Below are positions 30,363 to 38,820 of a stretch of DNA of 39,599 nt, one piece after another. Under the pieces are notes generated by a model. It ran no database searches and was not told the origin of the DNA. It saw nothing but the letters and a program-made list of their open reading frames with translations. Positions within the stretch are counted from its first letter, which is position 1. Each line of letters starts with the position of its first letter. The stretch is taken from NCBI GenBank assembly GCA_947454715.1, contig CANGMZ010000018.1, positions 1-39,599 of the forward strand, given 5' to 3'. A program made the position numbers and the translations under genes. This DNA comes from Chitinophagaceae bacterium. Its GTDB lineage: Bacteria > Bacteroidota > Bacteroidia > Chitinophagales > Chitinophagaceae.

Positions 30363-31361
30363 CTACCTCCTAAAATGTATCTCTGTCGCACCGAAACCAT
30401 ACTTCCCGCTCCACTCATTCTTGAAACGCTTCACTTCAGGTGTCTTCTTCAAAATAGCATGAACCTCTTCCCGCAACTTACCCTTTCCTAATCCATGTAT
30501 CACTATCATACGCTCCTGATGGTGCACAATTGCCAGGTGCAGGTATTTTTCGAGCGTGTCCAGCTGCTTTTTCAATATCTCATCCGTATTCAGTGCCTTA
30601 GCATTTTTTACTAATTGCTCTATATGCAGGTCCAGTTCATACTTAGCAGGTTCTATTGTTCTCGTATTACTGGCAGTAGCATAATCCGGCAACATTTTCG
30701 GTTCAAAAGTCTCTTTAGGCTCAGGCATTTTCTTTACTGCAAAGTCCTCAATAAGCATGTAACTAAATGACGGCTCACTGTTGAGCATCACATTATTGAT
30801 ATGCTCAAACAGCTTTGCGGGTCTTATACGCAACACATTTTCAGCCATTTCCTTCTTATCATTACCCACATCTCTCACTTTCCAGTGAAATCGTGGCTGA
30901 TCATTCATATCGTTATACGATATGTTGTGCATATAGATATTCCCAAATGAGTGCAACGATCCTTCATGCTTAAACGTGCTTTTATTATTGATTTGTACAT
31001 CATAAGCAAACTTTATATCAACCGGCAGTTCATTGAGCAAATAGATCTTAATAAAATCTACTACTTCTTCCATCTCCTCTGTCTTAAATACGGGAACAAA
31101 AGACAGATATATGCCCCGCGCCAACTTTGGTTTGCGCTCTATTATTTTTTCTACCGGTAACTGCGGCAGCGCAGCACTTTTTTTCTGAGGTTTCTTTTCA
31201 GTAAACCATTTCAAATATGGGTGATCTATATCATCAATATATACCGGAAACACTACTCTACCCACCTCTACCTCTATCATCTGCTTATCTAAGATAGCGA
31301 CCACATGCCCTTCCTCACCTGTTCTCCTCAGTAATATCTTATCGCCTATTGTAAACTTCAT
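30363..31361 (-). CDS. DUF2027 / Smr-domain protein
   Basis: C-terminal Smr motif ELDLHIEQLV...IVIHGLGKGKLREEVHAILKK...; N-terminal GDKILLRRTGEEGHVVAIL. Confidence 0.88.
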   Translation of the reverse strand: MKFTIGDKILLRRTGEEGHVVAILDKQMIEVEVGRVVFPVYIDDIDHPYLKWFTEKKPQKKSAALPQLPVEKIIERKPKLARGIYLSFVPVFKTEEMEEVVDFIKIYLLNELPVDIKFAYDVQINNKSTFKHEGSLHSFGNIYMHNISYNDMNDQPRFHWKVRDVGNDKKEMAENVLRIRPAKLFEHINNVMLNSEPSFSYMLIEDFAVKKMPEPKETFEPKMLPDYATASNTRTIEPAKYELDLHIEQLVKNAKALNTDEILKKQLDTLEKYLHLAIVHHQERMIVIHGLGKGKLREEVHAILKKTPEVKRFKNEWSGKYGFGATEIHFRR

Positions 31362-31396
31362 AGTTCTTAATTGCTCTATTCAGAGCTATCTATTGA

Positions 31397-31996
31397 TTAT
31401 ATAACACTATTTTCTTCACCTACAGCTAACTGTTCATTTAAAAAAGCCACCATTTTCCGCACTGCTTTCCCTCTGTGACTGATCTGATTCTTAATCTCTA
31501 ACGACAGCTCAGCGAAAGTTTGCGTATAGCCATCAGGTATAAATATAGGATCATAACCAAAACCACCTGCGCCAGTTTTCTTATCTGTAATTTGACCATT
31601 ACATACCCCCTCAAAATAATAAACCTCATTATTCCATATCAGGCAAATAACCGCTTTATAATACGCACTCCTGTCATCAGCACCTTTTAATTCAGTAAGT
31701 ATCAGTTGCAGATTTTTTTCATCATCTCGTTCTCCTGAATAGTGCGCACTGATTACACCAGGCGCACCGCTGAGTGCATTGACACAAATACCGCTGTCAT
31801 CTGCAAATGTATTCTTTCCACTAAACTGATAAATGGCCGATGCTTTAGCCAATGCATTCTCTTCAAATGTAAAATATGGCTCCGGAATATCTGCAGTAAA
31901 TCCTATATCCTGTAGTGACAATACTTCCAGCCCCGCCACAAGTGGTGCTATCTCTCTTATTTTACCCTTATTGTTTGATGCTATAACCAATTGCAT
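31397..31996 (-). CDS. rdgB: Non-canonical purine NTP pyrophosphatase (RdgB/HAM1)
   Basis: LVIASNNKGKIREI, FEENALAKASAIYQFSGKNTFADDSGICVNALSGAPGVISAHYSGE, GFGYDPIFIPDGYTQTFAEL, SHRGKA. Confidence 0.96.
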   Translation of the reverse strand: MQLVIASNNKGKIREIAPLVAGLEVLSLQDIGFTADIPEPYFTFEENALAKASAIYQFSGKNTFADDSGICVNALSGAPGVISAHYSGERDDEKNLQLILTELKGADDRSAYYKAVICLIWNNEVYYFEGVCNGQITDKKTGAGGFGYDPIFIPDGYTQTFAELSLEIKNQISHRGKAVRKMVAFLNEQLAVGEENSVI

Positions 31997-32043
31997 GGGG
32001 CAAAGATACCCTATTGTTACATTTCAAGAGCAGAAGGTATATA

Positions 32044-35019
32044 TCACTTCGGCATCTTTGGCACGCGAAAAGTAAGGCTGATGATGGTACCCTTTCCGTA
32101 ATAAGAATCAATATACAATCTGCCGCCCAGTCTACCCGCCCGAACACTCATATTATTAACCCCATTACCCTTCTTTACCGCCTTCAGATCAAAACCCAGA
32201 CCATCATCTTTTAAGATCATTTGCAGCACATCTCTGCGCTTCATAGACACTTCAAGCGTTATGTTCTGCGCCTTAGAATACTTCAATGCATTATTGAGTG
32301 CCTCCTTAAATATCATTAAAAGGTTTCGACTCATATCCATGGGTAATCTGTTATTACGCCACTTCTCTTCTATTCCTGTTACCGTAAACTGCACATTTGT
32401 ATCCTGAAACAGCTCTCCGCCAAAATCATGTATGCGCACTAATATTTCATAAAGATTGTCGTTCGATGGTTTCAGCGACCACAATATATCACGTGTGCCA
32501 CCGTACAGCAATGAAGTATTTTCCTCTATCTGATCAAGTATTCGGGTCACATCGGGTGTTGGTGTTACCTTACTTTTCAATACATTGGTCAGCACATTGA
32601 TACGTGTAAGTTTATTACCTATCTCATCATGAAAATCTTCTGCAGTACGCATTCTTATCTTCGATTGCTCTTCCGCACGCAGCTTCGCCATAAGTTTTTG
32701 CCTGCGTTGATTGCGCTTATTATATATGCTTTGTAAAAAGATACCTATAAGAATACACGCAAACAAAATAGCCACCCTGAACCACCATGTTTTGTGGTAA
32801 GGGGTAATGATCTCAAACGAATAGGTCAATTGCGGATTCACACTGCCACCTGCACCAAGGCACTGCACATAGAATATATACTTACCCGGAGGCAAAGCAG
32901 AATAGGTTACCGTATTGGTGGCAGACCATTCAGACCACGGTGCATCAATACCTTCCATGCGGTAACGATAAAGCACTTGCTCTGCACCACTGAGCGTAAT
33001 AGCCTGAAAAGAAAAGGTGATATTGTTCTTCTTAAATGGTAATCGCAGATTTTGCGGTATACCATACCACTGGTCCAGACTATCATAATAACCCGGGTCT
33101 ATCGTGCTTTCCCCTGCCAGCTTTACCGACTGCATTACAATACTTGCGGGTGCTGAAGATACAACAGCAGAATGTGGCTGATAATGTACAGCTCCATTGG
33201 TAGTCCCAAACCATATTGTACCATCCTTCAGTTTGAGCACCGCATTGATATTGCTCTCCATGCCGGTAATGCCTTGTGCCTTACCATAAAAAGTTACCTG
33301 AGTAGAATTGTTTCCACCCAATACTATTTTATGTATACCGAAACCGGTACCAACCCAGATATTACCATCACTGTCATCAATGATATTATAGATAAAATCT
33401 GATCGCAAACCGTTAGCCTTATTCACCACCAAAGTACTGTTAGTCAATAGATTATATCGAATAGCTCCATTATCACTGCTACCCAACCATAGCTCTTTAC
33501 CTCTTAACGCAAAACAATTGATCAACGAACTATCAACAATAGTATGTGTAACAAATTCTGATATTACCCCGCCATTACAAAGCAACAATCCGCTCTTATC
33601 TGTTGCTATAAGCAAGCTGTCTGCACCAATAGATATGCACGACACTAAATGTATATTAGTCTTACCCCCAAGCGTCTTGAATGTATCATTTTCATACATT
33701 AACACCCCGTTGATAAACCCTACCCACAGCCTGTTTTGCGGGTCCTCATAGACATGTGTAATGACACTCGATGGAAAATTATGCTGTGGAGCTGAGTATT
33801 GCCTGAACGTCTCATGATCATATTCATACAGCCCCTTCTCCTTAGTGCCTACCCATAGCTTTTGGTTATGCGCATAATAAAGTGATGTGATAGCAGGTAT
33901 ATCTGTTCCCGGCAATTGCCTGGGGCTCACCTTACCATTATTAAACACAAACAACCCCGCCTCATAAGTACCCAAGAACAATGAATCTCGTTTATTGGAG
34001 GCTATAGCCATTATCTGCGCACTTGGCAAACCAAGTGTTTCATCTACAGTTGTAAACAGCGTTCCTGAAAAACGGAAGATACCTTGACCGTCAGATGCCA
34101 TCCAGATATTTCCCTCAGCATCAGTAAGCACATCAAAAAATGAGTTATCGCTTAACCCATTTTTCTTGTTATACCCTTGCAAGGTATTACCCGATAACTT
34201 CATTACCCCGTTACTCGTACCCAACCAGAATGCACCAGTTTTATCTTGTGCAAGCGAACGAATAGAAAGATAGTTAAGCGGCTGATCATTAAGATGATAA
34301 GGAGTAATTTTCTTCCCTGTTACATTATATAACCCTGCAGTCGTCCCCAACCATAAAGCATCATTTCGATCCTTGAATATTCTGGAAATATTCGGTGCTT
34401 TCTGGTCTCCCGGCAATGCAAATGACAATGTATCCCAATGATCATTGACAAAGTGAAACATGGTATCCCCCTTTGCAACCCACAAACTACCGGGCTCTGC
34501 AAGCATGGCAGATACCTGCCCCTCGCCACCCGGTGTCAGAAAGTATTTTATCTTACCATTAGCCACATAGTAAACATCTCCTGCGGCTTTCCACCACACA
34601 GTGTCTTTAACAATATTTATTTGTTGGGTATTATTAAACGGATGATCTACCTGTCGTTGTAAAGAAAAGTGTTCAAAGGTTTTGCCGTTGTAACGAGATA
34701 GCCCCTTTTGTGTACCTATCCATATATTATTACTATTGTCTGCTGCTACTGCATAAACAGTGTTGGTCAGCAGCCCATTACGTACATTATAATTAGTAAA
34801 TGTTTTGCCATCATAACGCGAAAGCCCACCCATTGTACCAATCCAGAGATTGCCGATCTTATCTTGCGTAAGGCAAATGGCTTGTGACTGTATCAGACCA
34901 TCATCAACATTAAGATTATGAAACGAATATCGTTGCCCGAAAACTAACGTAGCAGAGCTTATGCACAGCAACGTGACCAGAATAACCCTCAACTTATATA
35001 TGTATGACAACAATTTCAT
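32044..35019 (-). CDS. Two-component-regulator-propeller sensor histidine kinase (no receiver domain)
   Basis: 991 aa; repeated LWIGT..GLSRY..., Y_Y_Y-type region (LPPGKYIFYVQCLGAGGSVN), one TM, phosphoacceptor region EDFHDEIGNKLTRINVL, HATPase (LKDDGLGFDLKAVKKGNGVNNMSVRAGRLGG). Confidence 0.92.
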   Translation of the reverse strand: MKLLSYIYKLRVILVTLLCISSATLVFGQRYSFHNLNVDDGLIQSQAICLTQDKIGNLWIGTMGGLSRYDGKTFTNYNVRNGLLTNTVYAVAADNSNNIWIGTQKGLSRYNGKTFEHFSLQRQVDHPFNNTQQINIVKDTVWWKAAGDVYYVANGKIKYFLTPGGEGQVSAMLAEPGSLWVAKGDTMFHFVNDHWDTLSFALPGDQKAPNISRIFKDRNDALWLGTTAGLYNVTGKKITPYHLNDQPLNYLSIRSLAQDKTGAFWLGTSNGVMKLSGNTLQGYNKKNGLSDNSFFDVLTDAEGNIWMASDGQGIFRFSGTLFTTVDETLGLPSAQIMAIASNKRDSLFLGTYEAGLFVFNNGKVSPRQLPGTDIPAITSLYYAHNQKLWVGTKEKGLYEYDHETFRQYSAPQHNFPSSVITHVYEDPQNRLWVGFINGVLMYENDTFKTLGGKTNIHLVSCISIGADSLLIATDKSGLLLCNGGVISEFVTHTIVDSSLINCFALRGKELWLGSSDNGAIRYNLLTNSTLVVNKANGLRSDFIYNIIDDSDGNIWVGTGFGIHKIVLGGNNSTQVTFYGKAQGITGMESNINAVLKLKDGTIWFGTTNGAVHYQPHSAVVSSAPASIVMQSVKLAGESTIDPGYYDSLDQWYGIPQNLRLPFKKNNITFSFQAITLSGAEQVLYRYRMEGIDAPWSEWSATNTVTYSALPPGKYIFYVQCLGAGGSVNPQLTYSFEIITPYHKTWWFRVAILFACILIGIFLQSIYNKRNQRRQKLMAKLRAEEQSKIRMRTAEDFHDEIGNKLTRINVLTNVLKSKVTPTPDVTRILDQIEENTSLLYGGTRDILWSLKPSNDNLYEILVRIHDFGGELFQDTNVQFTVTGIEEKWRNNRLPMDMSRNLLMIFKEALNNALKYSKAQNITLEVSMKRRDVLQMILKDDGLGFDLKAVKKGNGVNNMSVRAGRLGGRLYIDSYYGKGTIISLTFRVPKMPK

Positions 35020-35180
35020 TCAGCGTGTGAAATTAACCTATATCATGGTTTATACAAGCAGTATTTATGGTCTTTTATACAACTTCAATGATAAATCACC
35101 CGTTTTGGAGAGATAATTTACCTCAACTGATATTGCAACTATATACATTATTACTAATTTTGCAACAAACTTTATATACT

Positions 35181-35588
35181 ATGTCCAGCCTAATTATTAA
35201 TCGCTCCAGTGAATATACTAATAGAGCTCGCGTTTACAACATCATTCTCGATGATATAAAAGCCGGCACCATCAAGAACGGCGCTACAGAACAATTAACA
35301 CTAGAATCAGGCTTACATACCTTAAAATTCACTATAGACTGGTGCTCCAGTGCCACTATCACATTTATGATTCATGACGGGGAAACAAAACACTTTGATA
35401 TCTCCGCATTCAAAAACTCAAAGAAAATAATGCCGGTTCTTTTGGGGTTGGCTGTATTAAATATGTTTTTGCTGATAGTTTTTAAACTCAACATCCTCAA
35501 TTACGTCTTCATTGCGCTTGCCCCGGTAATCATTTATAAATTATCTGTAGGCAGAAAATCATACCTCACATTAGTAGAGAAAGATTAG
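35181..35588 (+). CDS. Hypothetical protein with PEGA-like N-terminal domain and two TMs
   Basis: ATG 35181 in the listed ORF: MSSLIINRSSEYTNRARVYNIILDDIKAGTIKNGATEQLTLESGLHTLKFTIDWCSS..., followed by two hydrophobic segments. Confidence 0.6.
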   Translation: MSSLIINRSSEYTNRARVYNIILDDIKAGTIKNGATEQLTLESGLHTLKFTIDWCSSATITFMIHDGETKHFDISAFKNSKKIMPVLLGLAVLNMFLLIVFKLNILNYVFIALAPVIIYKLSVGRKSYLTLVEKD

Positions 35589-35632
35589 TGAGTGAGAACA
35601 GAATATATCATCAGAACTGACTATAAATAGCA

Positions 35633-35658
35633 AAGCCGGCAACTGTTGTTGCCGGCTT
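35633..35658. terminator. Terminator hairpin between convergent genes
   Basis: AAGCCGGCAAC-TGTT-GTTGCCGGCTT, perfect 11-bp stem. Confidence 0.8.
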
Positions 35659-35680
35659 CTTAAATACTATAAAGCTATAA

Positions 35681-35878
35681 TTACTTAGCTTGCTTGTCTT
35701 CTTTCTTTTCGTCTTTTTTAGCGTCTTTATCGCATTTGCCACCTTTCTTGTCTTTGCAGCAAGCAGATGATTCCTTAGCACACTTTTCACCTTTCTTCTT
35801 GCAGCATGCTTTTTCCTGTGCGAAAGAAGAACCGGTAACCATAAGAGCAGCAGCTACTAATAATGTAAGTTTTTTCAT
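35681..35878 (-). CDS. Small secreted Cys/Lys-rich peptide (65 aa)
   Basis: Signal peptide MKKLTLLVAAALMVTGSSFAQ, then EKACCKKKGEKCAKESSACCKDKKGGKCDKDAKKDEKKEDKQAK; followed by a terminator hairpin. Confidence 0.75.
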   Translation of the reverse strand: MKKLTLLVAAALMVTGSSFAQEKACCKKKGEKCAKESSACCKDKKGGKCDKDAKKDEKKEDKQAK

Positions 35879-36059
35879 TGTTTTGATTTTTTATAGGATA
35901 AAGATAGGGAATAATTTTAAAAACAATACTGATATAGATCACTTTTAATAGTTAAAATAAACACATAATAAATCAGCCCATCTTTAAATAAAAAATCATC
36001 AGCGGAACAATTACAATCCAAACAATTTAATTAGGTTTGCGCCTGCTAAAACAACAGTT

Positions 36060-37133
36060 ATGCAACAATCAGTAATTGATACAATGAACTTAATGGGTCA
36101 CGAACAGGTAATGTTTTGTACAGACCCTCATACTGGCCTTAACGCCATCATAGCTATCCACAACACTACCCTCGGTCCATCATTGGGTGGTACTCGTTTG
36201 TGGAATTATAACAGCCATGAAGAAGCGGTTACAGATGCATTGCGCCTGAGCCGTGGTATGACCTACAAATCTGCTATCAGCGGCCTTAACTTAGGTGGTG
36301 GCAAAGCTGTTTTGATAGGCGATGCATCTAAATTAAAGAATGAAGCTTACTGGCGCAGATACGGTCGTTTTGTCAATAACCTTGGTGGTAAATATATAAC
36401 TGCTGAAGATGTGAATACATCGTCTAAAGACATGGAATACATCAGCATGGAAACCAAACACGTAACAGGTGTTCCGGAATATCTTGGCGGTAGCGGCGAT
36501 CCTTCGCCTATCACTGCTTATGGTGTTTATGTAGGTATGAAGGCCGCTTGTAAAAAAGTGTTTGGCAGCGATAGCCTTTCAGGTAAAAAAGTTTTGGTAC
36601 AAGGTGCCGGCAATGTAGGTCGCACACTTATCGACCACATTGTAGAAGAAGGTGGTAAAGTTTTCCTGAGCGATATCAACGAAAACAACATAAAGAAAGT
36701 AACAGACAAACACAGCAGTGTTACTGTTCTCAACAACGACAATATATTTGATACTGAAATCGACATTTATGCACCTTGCGCACTGGGTGCAAGCGTAAAT
36801 ACCGATAGCATCAACAAAATGAAGTGTGCCATCATTGCAGGTGCAGCTAACAATCAGCTGGCTGATGAAAATGTGCATGGCCCAATGTTGGTAACAAAGG
36901 GTATCACTTATGTACCTGACTTCCTTATCAATGCAGGTGGTATTATCAACATTAGTGTGGAATTAGAAGGTTACAACCGCGACCGCGCTGTAGCAATCGT
37001 ATCTAACATTTACGATCGTACCCTCGAAAACTTTAGAATGGCAGAAACAGAAAACATCCACAACCAACTCGCTGCTATGAAAATGGCAGAAAAGAGAATC
37101 AACGACATCGCAAATATGAAGCGTGGATTGTAA
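36060..37133 (+). CDS. Leucine dehydrogenase / Glu-Leu-Phe-Val dehydrogenase family
   Basis: LGPSLGGTRLWNYNSHEEAVTDALRLSRGMTYKSAISGLNLGGGKAVLIGD, KKVLVQGAGNVGRTLIDHIVEEG, APCALGASVN, IAGAANNQLAD; 357 aa. Confidence 0.93.
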   Translation: MQQSVIDTMNLMGHEQVMFCTDPHTGLNAIIAIHNTTLGPSLGGTRLWNYNSHEEAVTDALRLSRGMTYKSAISGLNLGGGKAVLIGDASKLKNEAYWRRYGRFVNNLGGKYITAEDVNTSSKDMEYISMETKHVTGVPEYLGGSGDPSPITAYGVYVGMKAACKKVFGSDSLSGKKVLVQGAGNVGRTLIDHIVEEGGKVFLSDINENNIKKVTDKHSSVTVLNNDNIFDTEIDIYAPCALGASVNTDSINKMKCAIIAGAANNQLADENVHGPMLVTKGITYVPDFLINAGGIINISVELEGYNRDRAVAIVSNIYDRTLENFRMAETENIHNQLAAMKMAEKRINDIANMKRGL

Positions 37134-37137
37134 TTGA

Positions 37138-37193
37138 GTAGATAATTAATTGTAGATGATTGATAGACTTTAATTGATAGTTTATAGTTCAGT
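37138..37193 (+). repeat. Degenerate heptameric repeat downstream of leucine dehydrogenase stop
   Basis: Parses in 7s: GTAGATA ATTAATT GTAGATG ATTGATA GACTTTA ATTGATA GTTTATA GTTCAGT. Confidence 0.55.
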
Positions 37194-37195
37194 GT

Positions 37196-37246
37196 AATTA
37201 AAGCAAAAAACCGGAGGCAAATAGCTTCCGGTTTTTTGCTTTAATT
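37196..37246 (+). terminator. Intrinsic terminator of leucine dehydrogenase
   Basis: AATTAAAGCAAAAAACCGGA ... TCCGGTTTTTTGCTTTAATT, perfect 20-bp stem. Confidence 0.9.
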
Positions 37247-37294
37247 ATGTCAAAAACAGGAGATTATCCCTACCTCATAACCATCACAAAAAAA

Positions 37295-37320
37295 TAGAGC
37301 GCAGACAAATCTGCGCTCTA
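37295..37320 (-). terminator. Intrinsic terminator of minus-strand alpha-oxoamine synthase gene; same stem as at 1335-1357
   Basis: TAGAGCGCAGA-CAAA-TCTGCGCTCTA; minus strand continues TTTTTTTG. Confidence 0.85.
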
Positions 37321-37360
37321 AATATTTATTAAAGTATTAAATAAATAGTCTATTCCCTCA

Positions 37361-37387
37361 CTCTATCTACTATCTACTATCTACTAA
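37361..37387 (-). repeat. Heptameric tandem repeat (CTACTAT)n, about 3 units
   Basis: ctctat ctactat ctactat ctactaa; the minus-strand stop codon (37384-37386) lies in the last unit. Confidence 0.85.
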
Positions 37388-38634
37388 GCAACAATACCAA
37401 CGTTTGGCATTTCCTGAGGATAAAGCTTAGCTTCCAGTTTGTGTCTTACAGCATCAAATGCAGCCAATGTCTCATCAATATCTTGATCAGTATGCGCTGC
37501 GGTAGGAATAATACGTAATTCTATCTGTCCCTTAGGAATTACCGGGTATACAACTACAGAGCAGAAGATATTGTGGTTCTCACGCATATCGCAGGTAAGC
37601 TGTACTGCATCATACAATCCACCCTTCATAAATACAGGCGTTACCGGTGTATTGGTAGTACCCAAATCAAAACCTCTGTCACGGAAACCCTGCTGCAAAC
37701 GACGAACGTTATGCCACAGTTTTTCACGCAATTCAGGTCTGTCACGCAGCAACTCTAAACGCTTCAGGTTCCCCACAACAAATGCCATTGGTAATGACTT
37801 AGCGTAGATCTGTGAGCGCATGTTATAACGCATAAACGTCAATATCTTCTTATCAGCAGCAAGGAAACCACCTATACTCGCCATAGATTTAGCGAAAGTA
37901 GAGAAGTAAACATCGATACCTTCTATACAATTCTGCTCATCACCAATACCTGCACCACGGCTACCCATTGTACCGAAACCATGCGCATCATCAACAAATA
38001 AACGGAACTCATATTGGTCTCTCAATGCAATGATATCCTTTATCGCACCCTGGTTACCGCTCATACCAAACACACCTTCTGTGATTACCATGATACCACC
38101 ACCGGTCTTCTTCACCATTTCAGTAGCACGTGCCAATTGCTTTTCGCAATCTGCTATATCATTGTGCTTATATACATAACGGTGACTTGGAATCATTCTC
38201 AAACCATCAATGATACATGCATGTGATTCCGCATCATAAACTACAACATCATGTCTGCCACAAAGTGTATCAATAGCAGAAACCATACCCTGATATCCGA
38301 AATTGAACAACATAGCATCTTCCTTACCAACAAAAGCAGCTAATTCACGCTCTAACTGAAGGTGATAATCAGAGTTACCACTCATCATACGAGCGCCCAT
38401 AGGTGAAGCCAATCCAAACTTAGCCGCTGCTTCAGCATCAGCCTTTCTTACTTCAGGGTGGTTAGCCAACCCCAGGTAATTGTTCAGACTCCAAACAATT
38501 TTCTCTTTCCCGTTGAATTTCATACGGTTTCCTATCTCTCCTTCGAGTTTTGGAAATGCAAAATAGTTAGGTGCTTTTTCAGCATAGTCGCCTATCGGTC
38601 CTAGTCTGTTCTCAAATTTGGCAAAAATATCCAT
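37384..38634 (-). CDS. Alpha-oxoamine synthase family PLP enzyme (KBL / AONS / serine palmitoyltransferase-like)
   Basis: WSLNNYLGLANHPEV, FNFGYQGMVSAIDTL, DAESHACIIDGLRM, ITEGVFGMSGNQG, FVDDAHGFGTMGSRGAGI, FSTFAKSMASIGGFLA (PLP lysine); 416 aa. Confidence 0.88.
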   Translation of the reverse strand: MDIFAKFENRLGPIGDYAEKAPNYFAFPKLEGEIGNRMKFNGKEKIVWSLNNYLGLANHPEVRKADAEAAAKFGLASPMGARMMSGNSDYHLQLERELAAFVGKEDAMLFNFGYQGMVSAIDTLCGRHDVVVYDAESHACIIDGLRMIPSHRYVYKHNDIADCEKQLARATEMVKKTGGGIMVITEGVFGMSGNQGAIKDIIALRDQYEFRLFVDDAHGFGTMGSRGAGIGDEQNCIEGIDVYFSTFAKSMASIGGFLAADKKILTFMRYNMRSQIYAKSLPMAFVVGNLKRLELLRDRPELREKLWHNVRRLQQGFRDRGFDLGTTNTPVTPVFMKGGLYDAVQLTCDMRENHNIFCSVVVYPVIPKGQIELRIIPTAAHTDQDIDETLAAFDAVRHKLEAKLYPQEMPNVGIVA

Positions 38635-38820
38635 CTGCTATATTTATTTTTTCAATTCAAAAATCAATTATAGTCGGAAGAAAATGATCATAAAACAACA
38701 ATGCATTTTCTCATCTGCAATCTCAATTCATTACTTATGAAACAATCGCGGTGCGAAATTAATAAAAATATAACTGGTTGTTCATCCTTAAATTTGCACT
38801 TTTGTACCTAAACTGTATTA

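Noticed and set aside
35694-35948. 84-aa plus-strand ORF overlapping the Cys-rich peptide
   Set aside because: The opposite strand has a proper signal peptide, Cys repeat and terminator; this ORF is the complement of the Lys/Cys codons.
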